Assembly (NCBI GenBank): GCA_013041785.1
Contig: JABDRK010000340.1
Location: 1 to 10,861 of the forward strand
Direction of reading: 5' to 3'
From: Eudoraea sp.
GTDB taxonomy: Bacteria; Bacteroidota; Bacteroidia; Flavobacteriales; Flavobacteriaceae
DNA length: 10,861 nucleotides
Below are positions 6,148 through 10,861 of this stretch, piece by piece (position 1 is the first letter of the stretch; the number at the start of each line of letters is the position of its first letter). The notes under the pieces were generated by a model, which did not search any database, was not told the origin of the DNA, and saw only the letters and a list, made by a program, of their open reading frames with translations. The position numbers and the translations under genes are program-made.

Positions 6148-7617
6148 ATGCGTATGGATATGAAAAAGAAAGTTGCAGTCATAGGTTCTGGTTTTTCAGC
6201 CTTGTCAGCCTCCTGTTACCTGGCGAAAAAGGGTTTTGAGGTAGCCATTTTCGAAAAAAACGACACCGTTGGAGGCAGGGCCAGGCAGTTGGTAGCAGAA
6301 GGCTTCACCTTCGACATTGGCCCCAGCTGGTATTGGATGCCTGATATTTTTGACCGGTTCTTTGCAGATTTTGGCAAAAAAACATCTGATTACTACGATT
6401 TGGAGCGCCTGGATCCTGCCTATAAAATTTTCTTTACAGACGAGGAGATCACCATTGGCGATAGTATGGATAAAATCTGCAATGAATTTGAACGCATAGA
6501 AAAAGGAAGTTCGGCACCCCTTAAAAAATTTATCGCTAAAGCCCAGCGCAACTACGATATTGCCATCAATGAAATCGTCTACAGACCGGGAAGGTCCCCA
6601 TTCGAATTGGTGACTAAAGATACGGTGACCCGGGTGGATCAGTTCTTTAAAAATATCAGTCAGGAAGTGCGTAAAAACTTCAAAAATCCAAAGTTAATTG
6701 CAACACTAGAGTTTCCCGTGCTCTTCCTCGGAGCCAAACCCAGCAAAACGCCGGCTTTCTATAGCTTTATGAATTTTGCTGATTTCGGACTTGGCACCTG
6801 GCATCCTAAAGGCGGGATGTATAAAATCATCGAAGGAATGCAAAGCCTTGCTCTGGAGCTGGGCGTTACCATAAATACCAACGCAGCGGTTGATAAAATC
6901 CGGGTAAATGACGGGAAAGCCGTTGGGATCACAGTAAAGGGGCAGGATGTTGATGCCGACTTTGTTTTGAGTGGAGCGGATTATGTGCATACGGAAAGTC
7001 TGCTTCAGCCTGAATACCGGCAATACTCGGCAGCGTATTGGGAGAAAAAGACTTTCGCTCCTTCCTCCCTATTGTTTTATCTCGGATTTGATAAGAAACT
7101 GGACGGGTTGCAGCATCACAACCTCTTTTTTGACACGGACTTTGACCTGCATGCCGAGCAGATATACGACACGCCGAAATGGCCTACAAATCCGCTATTT
7201 TATGCCAATTTCCCATCTGTTTCGGATGCCTCAATGGCCCCAGAAGGATGTGAAACCGGTTTTTTCCTGGTCCCCATTGCTCCGGGATTGGAAGATACCC
7301 CCGAATTGCGTGAACAATATTTTGACCTCGTGATGAGCAGATTCGAAGAGCGAATCGGCCAGGAGGTAAAAAATAATATTATATTTAAAAATACCTTTTG
7401 TGTGAACGACTTTAAGGAACAGTATAATTCCTATAAAGGCAATGCATACGGTATGGCAAATACCCTTTCCCAGACGGCTTTTCTTCGTCCGGGGTTAAAG
7501 AGTAAAAAGGTTGATGCCTTGTTTTTTACCGGACAACTAACTGTGCCAGGGCCTGGAGTACCTCCCTCGTTAATTTCCGGTAAATTGGTTGCCAACCTTA
7601 TGGAAAAGTTAAACTGA
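6148..7617 (+). CDS. crtI: Phytoene desaturase (CrtI)
   Basis: FAD-dependent membrane-associated desaturase that converts 15-cis-phytoene through successive dehydrogenations to lycopene. Length is 489 residues from the ATG at 6148; in-frame ATGs at 6154 and 6160 are alternatives. The 6160 start gives MKKKVAVIGSG, which is more usual for the family, whereas the purine-rich AGGAAG favours 6148. The dinucleotide-binding motif G13-S-G15-F-S-A18 is followed by FEKNDTVGGRA (35-45) and FDIGPSWYWMPD (55-66). The C-terminal FAD/substrate motif is TGQLTVPGPGVPPSLISG (461-478), the PGPGVP form typical of true phytoene desaturases. It sits between merR and crtB (24 and 10 bp gaps). It differs clearly from the second CrtI-type gene downstream, so the two are paralogues with distinct steps rather than a recent duplication. 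Confidence 0.96.
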   Translation: MRMDMKKKVAVIGSGFSALSASCYLAKKGFEVAIFEKNDTVGGRARQLVAEGFTFDIGPSWYWMPDIFDRFFADFGKKTSDYYDLERLDPAYKIFFTDEEITIGDSMDKICNEFERIEKGSSAPLKKFIAKAQRNYDIAINEIVYRPGRSPFELVTKDTVTRVDQFFKNISQEVRKNFKNPKLIATLEFPVLFLGAKPSKTPAFYSFMNFADFGLGTWHPKGGMYKIIEGMQSLALELGVTINTNAAVDKIRVNDGKAVGITVKGQDVDADFVLSGADYVHTESLLQPEYRQYSAAYWEKKTFAPSSLLFYLGFDKKLDGLQHHNLFFDTDFDLHAEQIYDTPKWPTNPLFYANFPSVSDASMAPEGCETGFFLVPIAPGLEDTPELREQYFDLVMSRFEERIGQEVKNNIIFKNTFCVNDFKEQYNSYKGNAYGMANTLSQTAFLRPGLKSKKVDALFFTGQLTVPGPGVPPSLISGKLVANLMEKLN

Positions 7618-7627
7618 CAGGTAAACT

Positions 7628-8467
7628 ATGAAGGCAATTTTTGATCGTGTTTCTTATGAGTGCAGTAAGACGGTAACTGAGTCTTACAGCACCTCATTTG
7701 CCCTGGCTACACGTATGCTTTCCCCTTCCATCCGGAGCGATATCTACAACATTTATGGGTTTGTACGTTTTGCTGATGAAATTGTCGACACCTTTCACGA
7801 ATTTGATAAGGCCAGTCTTTTTCAGGAATTTGAAAAGGATCTCGACAACGCCATCGATCAGGGTATCAGCCTCAACCCCATTTTGAATTCATTTCAGCAT
7901 ACCTACCATAAGTACCGTATCCCGAAACACCTGGTGGAGGCTTTTATGAAGAGCATGCGCATGGACCTCACCAAAAAGGATTATAAAACCCATGAGGAAT
8001 ATAAAGAATACATCTACGGTTCTGCAGATGTTGTAGGCCTCATGTGCCTGCGTGTCTTTGTAAAGGGTGATGATGAACAGTATGAGATCCTTAAGGAATC
8101 GGCAATGGCATTGGGTTCTGCTTTTCAAAAAGTTAATTTTCTGCGCGATCTGAAAGCGGATCACGAGTATTTAAGCCGATCCTATTTTCCCGATACCAAT
8201 CTCCTGGAACTCGACGAGCAATCCAAGGCCCGTATCGTTCAGGAGATCAAAGAAGATTTTGCCCTGGGATTTGAAGGCATAGTCAAATTACCCAATGAAG
8301 CCAAATTTGGAGTGTACACGGCCTACAAATATTATTACAAGCTATTGCAAAAATTACAGAGAACCCCATCGCTTCAAATCAAAAATGCCCGCATTCGGGT
8401 ACCCAATTATCAGAAATTCGGGTTGCTGGCCAAATCGTATGTAAATTATAAGCTTAATCTGGTATAA
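7628..8467 (+). CDS. crtB: Phytoene synthase (CrtB)
   Basis: Squalene/phytoene synthase family enzyme that condenses two GGPP molecules head-to-head into phytoene, the entry step of the pathway. The 279 residues are the normal length for Bacteroidota CrtB. The first aspartate-rich motif is D50-EIV-D54, preceded by GFVRFA. The second is in NFLRD-LKAD (D174 and D178), preceded by GSAFQKV. These bind the Mg-diphosphate groups. YGSADVVGLMCL (130-141) is another family signature, as is the SYSTSF start region (19-24). The ATG lies 10 bp after crtI, and the stop is 1 bp before crtZ, so translational coupling is likely. No GGPP synthase (crtE) gene is in the window; its substrate must come from a gene elsewhere. 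Confidence 0.97.
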   Translation: MKAIFDRVSYECSKTVTESYSTSFALATRMLSPSIRSDIYNIYGFVRFADEIVDTFHEFDKASLFQEFEKDLDNAIDQGISLNPILNSFQHTYHKYRIPKHLVEAFMKSMRMDLTKKDYKTHEEYKEYIYGSADVVGLMCLRVFVKGDDEQYEILKESAMALGSAFQKVNFLRDLKADHEYLSRSYFPDTNLLELDEQSKARIVQEIKEDFALGFEGIVKLPNEAKFGVYTAYKYYYKLLQKLQRTPSLQIKNARIRVPNYQKFGLLAKSYVNYKLNLV

Positions 8468-8468
8468 C

Positions 8469-8921
8469 ATGAATACAGCCATTTGGATCCTCATCTTTAT
8501 CGCTACTTTCTGCATCATGGAATTTATGGCATGGTTCACCCACAAGTACGTCATGCACGGATTCCTATGGGTGTTGCACAAAGATCATCACAAAAAGGAT
8601 CACGACTCCTGGTTTGAGCGCAATGATGCTTTCTTTCTGTATTATGCAGCTATGAGCATGGCTTTTATCATAATAGGTTCCAGCACCTGGTTCTGGTATG
8701 GATATCCCATTGGATTTGGTATTATGGCTTATGGAGCTGCCTATTTCCTTGTACATGACATACTGATACATCAAAGGTTCAAACTGTTCAGAAGGGCGAA
8801 CCACTGGTACGCGCGCGGGGTGCGCAAAGCCCACAAAATCCACCACAAGAAACTGGGCAAAGAAGACGGGGAATGCTTTGGTATGCTAGTGGTTCCATTT
8901 AAATATTTCAAAAGATCCTGA
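8469..8921 (+). CDS. crtZ: Beta-carotene 3-hydroxylase (CrtZ)
   Basis: Membrane non-haem di-iron hydroxylase that adds a 3-OH to beta-ionone rings. The 150 residues match the short bacterial CrtZ proteins. All histidine clusters of the fatty acid hydroxylase superfamily are present: H25-x4-H30, H37-x2-H40-H41, H96-x4-H101 and H122-x2-H125-H126. Hydrophobic membrane segments are visible at about 3-23, 54-76 and 79-97, placing the His boxes on one side of the membrane. The gene begins 1 bp after crtB and ends 3 bp before the next desaturase gene, in the middle of the operon. CrtZ needs a cyclised carotenoid, so a lycopene beta-cyclase must exist outside the window. No CrtW-type ketolase is seen. 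Confidence 0.96.
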   Translation: MNTAIWILIFIATFCIMEFMAWFTHKYVMHGFLWVLHKDHHKKDHDSWFERNDAFFLYYAAMSMAFIIIGSSTWFWYGYPIGFGIMAYGAAYFLVHDILIHQRFKLFRRANHWYARGVRKAHKIHHKKLGKEDGECFGMLVVPFKYFKRS

Positions 8922-8924
8922 CGG

Positions 8925-10403
8925 ATGCCTAAAGCCCATATTATTGGCTCGGGCATAGGCGGACTTGCCACAGCACTCAGGTTGCGTAGCAAAGGCTATG
9001 CGGTTAAAGTGTTCGAGGCTAACCCATATCCAGGCGGCAAACTCCATGCGATCTCTCTCGAGGGGTACCGTTTCGACCTGGGGCCTTCCCTGTTTACCAT
9101 GCCTCACTTTGTAGATGAATTATTTCGCTTATTCGACAGGGAGCCTGAGAATCACTTCAGGTATATCAGAAAGGAGGTGCTCTGTGAATACTTTTGGGAT
9201 GATGATACCCGATTCACAGCACGGAAAAACCCCGAAGACTTTGCAAAAGCAGCTGCCGAAACCTTCTCTGAAGACCAGGAAGCTGTGTTGCGCTATATCC
9301 GAAAAAACCAGAAAAAGTATGAGCTGACAGCACCACTGTTCCTCGAAGGGTCCTTACACAAGGCGTCCACTTACCTTTCCTCCAAAACCTTGAAAGCGCT
9401 TTTGCGGATGCCGGCACTTGATGTATTTGGCACGCTCAATAAGGTGAACGAACGGCAATTTTCACATCCCAAGCTGGTGCAACTTTTTAACCGTTATGCA
9501 ACCTATAACGGCAGCTCTCCTTACCTGACTCCCGGAATCATGTCCATGATACCCCATTTGGAAATGTTCTATGGCACCTTCTTCCCTGAGGGGGGAATGC
9601 ACGAAATTGTTATGAGTTTGTACCGGCTTGCAGAAGAAGTAGGCGTCACCTTCGAATTTGAAAGCAAAGTGGATGAAATCATTGTAGACGGGGGAATTGC
9701 CAAAGCCCTTCGCATTGGGGATACCCTGCATGAAGCCGACCTGTTCGTATCCAATATGGATATCTTTCCCACCTACCGGAAGCTATTACCCAAACACCCG
9801 GCACCAGAGAAAACACTGGCACAGGAAAGATCGAGTTCTGCCCTGATTTTTTATTGGGGAATTTCAAAATCATTCCCGGAATTGGATTTGCACAACATCT
9901 TTTTTAGCAACCAATACCAGGAAGAGTTCCATCATATATTTAGCAAGAAAACCCTGTTCCATGACCCCACGGTCTACATAAACATAAGCAGTAAGGACTG
10001 GCCAGCCGATGCACCCCCGGATTCCGAAAACTGGTTTGTGATGATCAATGCCCCCGGGGATTACGGACAGGATTGGGAACAGTTGAAATCAGAGGCCCGG
10101 AAGAATATTATCAGAAAGCTCAACCGTGTCCTTAAAACTGATCTGGAATCCTTGATCGATGTAGAGTACGTGCTGGACCCGGCAGGAATTCAGGCCAATA
10201 CCAGTTCCTACAGGGGCGCCCTATATGGTGCGGCCAGCAATTCCAGGTTCTCCGCCTTTTTGAGACACCCCAATTTTAGTCGGAAAATATCAAACCTCTA
10301 TTTTTGCGGGGGATCCGTGCATCCCGGGGGTGGTATTCCGTTATGTCTGCTTTCAGCCCGAATTATCGCTGAAATGTTGCCAAATGCCGAAACCCATGCA
10401 TGA
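8925..10403 (+). CDS. crtD: CrtI-family carotenoid desaturase, CrtD type (probable 3',4'-desaturase)
   Basis: Second FAD-dependent carotenoid desaturase of the operon, 492 residues. It is likely to introduce the 3',4' double bond into a 1'-hydroxylated psi end. The N-terminus has G8-S-G10-I-G-G13, then FEANPYPGGK (30-39) and FDLGPSLFTMP (50-60). The C-terminal motif is H466-P-G-G-G-I-P472 within CGGSVHPGGGIP, the triple-Gly form seen in CrtD-type hydroxyneurosporene/hydroxylycopene desaturases, in contrast to PGPGVP in the operon's CrtI. Automatic annotation often labels such genes simply phytoene desaturase. The immediate neighbour is a CruF-type hydratase gene overlapping by 8 bp, which supplies the 1'-hydroxy substrate expected for CrtD. 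A ketolase-type activity is an alternative, but sequence and context favour the desaturase. Confidence 0.88.
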   Translation: MPKAHIIGSGIGGLATALRLRSKGYAVKVFEANPYPGGKLHAISLEGYRFDLGPSLFTMPHFVDELFRLFDREPENHFRYIRKEVLCEYFWDDDTRFTARKNPEDFAKAAAETFSEDQEAVLRYIRKNQKKYELTAPLFLEGSLHKASTYLSSKTLKALLRMPALDVFGTLNKVNERQFSHPKLVQLFNRYATYNGSSPYLTPGIMSMIPHLEMFYGTFFPEGGMHEIVMSLYRLAEEVGVTFEFESKVDEIIVDGGIAKALRIGDTLHEADLFVSNMDIFPTYRKLLPKHPAPEKTLAQERSSSALIFYWGISKSFPELDLHNIFFSNQYQEEFHHIFSKKTLFHDPTVYINISSKDWPADAPPDSENWFVMINAPGDYGQDWEQLKSEARKNIIRKLNRVLKTDLESLIDVEYVLDPAGIQANTSSYRGALYGAASNSRFSAFLRHPNFSRKISNLYFCGGSVHPGGGIPLCLLSARIIAEMLPNAETHA

Positions 10404-10861
10404 GCCTCGTAAATTTCTGAATTATTTTTCTGTTTTCCTCCTTTGGCTTTTCAACCTTAGTGCTATTGCTGGCATCTATTTGGGAAAACAAGATTGGTTT
10501 ATGAGCAAAACCCCACTTAATATGCTGCTTATCCTGGGATTGACGATTTTAGTCTTTCCGGTAGACAGCTGGAAAAAAGGCCTGCTCTTTATTGGAATCG
10601 GAATCGCAAGCATCTTTGCCGAATGGCTTGGGGTGAATTACGGCCTTATCTTCGGGGAATATGAATATGGAAAGAACTTCGGGCCTAAAATTGACGGAGT
10701 TCCCTATCTGATCGGGGTGAATTGGGCCTTTCTCACATTTGCTACTGCCGCTATTGCGACAAAATGGTTACAAAACTTTTGGGCACGTATTGGATTCGGG
10801 GCGGCTTTGATGGTCGTACTGGATTTCTTCCTGGAAGAAAGTGCCCCGCGTTTTGATTTCT
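10396..10861 (+). CDS. cruF: CruF-family carotenoid 1',2'-hydratase, partial (cut by right edge)
   Basis: Integral-membrane protein of the DUF422/carotenoid biosynthesis family (CruF), which adds water across the 1',2' double bond of an acyclic psi end. I read 155 codons in frame from ATG at 10396 to the edge. This start lies within the end of crtD, an 8-bp overlap; the ATG at 10400 is out of frame and stops after six codons. Hydrophobic segments lie at about 11-29, 41-55, 62-76 and 103-122. The family signature FAEWLGVNYGLIFGEYEYG (74-92) is followed by GPKIDGVPYLIGVNWAF (96-112). The acidic DFFLEESAPRFDF near the edge is also characteristic of this family's conserved region. Full-length relatives are around 210-290 residues, so perhaps half to two thirds is visible. 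Gene adjacency to crtD fits the saproxanthin/myxol pathway. Confidence 0.9.
   Translation, partial: MHEPRKFLNYFSVFLLWLFNLSAIAGIYLGKQDWFMSKTPLNMLLILGLTILVFPVDSWKKGLLFIGIGIASIFAEWLGVNYGLIFGEYEYGKNFGPKIDGVPYLIGVNWAFLTFATAAIATKWLQNFWARIGFGAALMVVLDFFLEESAPRFDF

Noticed and set aside
9462..9873. Minus-strand open frames opposite crtD
   Set aside because: Shadows of a well-supported coding frame; no recognisable domain.
8925..10403. Second desaturase as a recent duplicate of crtI
   Set aside because: N-terminal and C-terminal motifs differ (HPGGGIP versus PGPGVP) and the sequences diverge throughout; it is an old paralogue of CrtD type.

Overview
The window looks like chromosomal DNA from a marine, yellow-orange member of the Flavobacteriaceae (Bacteroidota). 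Three lines support this. Several intergenic regions carry exact TAnnTTTG motifs, the -7 element typical of Bacteroidota promoters. The carotenoid genes run in the order merR, crtI, crtB, crtZ, crtD, cruF, as in saproxanthin/zeaxanthin-type flavobacteria. The protein sequences have flavobacterial character, and GC content is moderate. No mobile element, integrase, CRISPR array or rRNA is visible.

Left part (1-2760, minus strand): a metal-efflux locus. It has the N-terminal ~733 residues of a CusA/CzcA-family RND pump (running off the left edge), preceded by a gene for a small His-rich, probably exported protein. A -7 promoter motif sits just upstream of the small gene, so the two are probably co-transcribed.

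Middle (2820-4955): a tRNA-Leu(GAG) gene with its own promoter-like box and a clear intrinsic terminator. It is followed closely by a TTG-initiated FAD-dependent D-amino acid dehydrogenase-like gene (plus strand). A DUF1080 (3-keto-disaccharide hydrolase domain) lipoprotein gene lies on the minus strand. The last two converge with abutting stop codons and no spacer.

Right part (4956-10861): a 268-bp divergent intergenic region holding a perfect palindrome, a 9-bp direct repeat at 60-bp spacing and a -7 box. It leads into a tightly packed plus-strand carotenoid operon: a CarH/LitR-like MerR regulator with a B12-binding-type C-terminus, phytoene desaturase (crtI), phytoene synthase (crtB), carotene hydroxylase (crtZ), a second CrtI-family desaturase of the CrtD type, and a CruF-family carotenoid 1',2'-hydratase cut by the right edge. 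Spacings are 24, 10, 1, 3 and -8 bp, so one transcript and translational coupling are likely.

Together the enzymes would make phytoene from GGPP, desaturate it to lycopene, hydrate one psi end (CruF), desaturate at 3',4' (CrtD) and 3-hydroxylate a beta ring (CrtZ). This points to a monocyclic carotenoid such as saproxanthin or a myxol relative rather than plain zeaxanthin. The required cyclase (crtY) and GGPP synthase (crtE) are not in the window. The regulator keeps the W-x9-EH and E-x-H-x-x-G signatures of cobalamin-dependent light sensors, so light/B12 control with autoregulation is the most interesting hypothesis here. It carries Gln where the Thermus CarH has the His used for light-state bis-His ligation. 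Nothing in the window clearly amounts to a wholly undescribed system.
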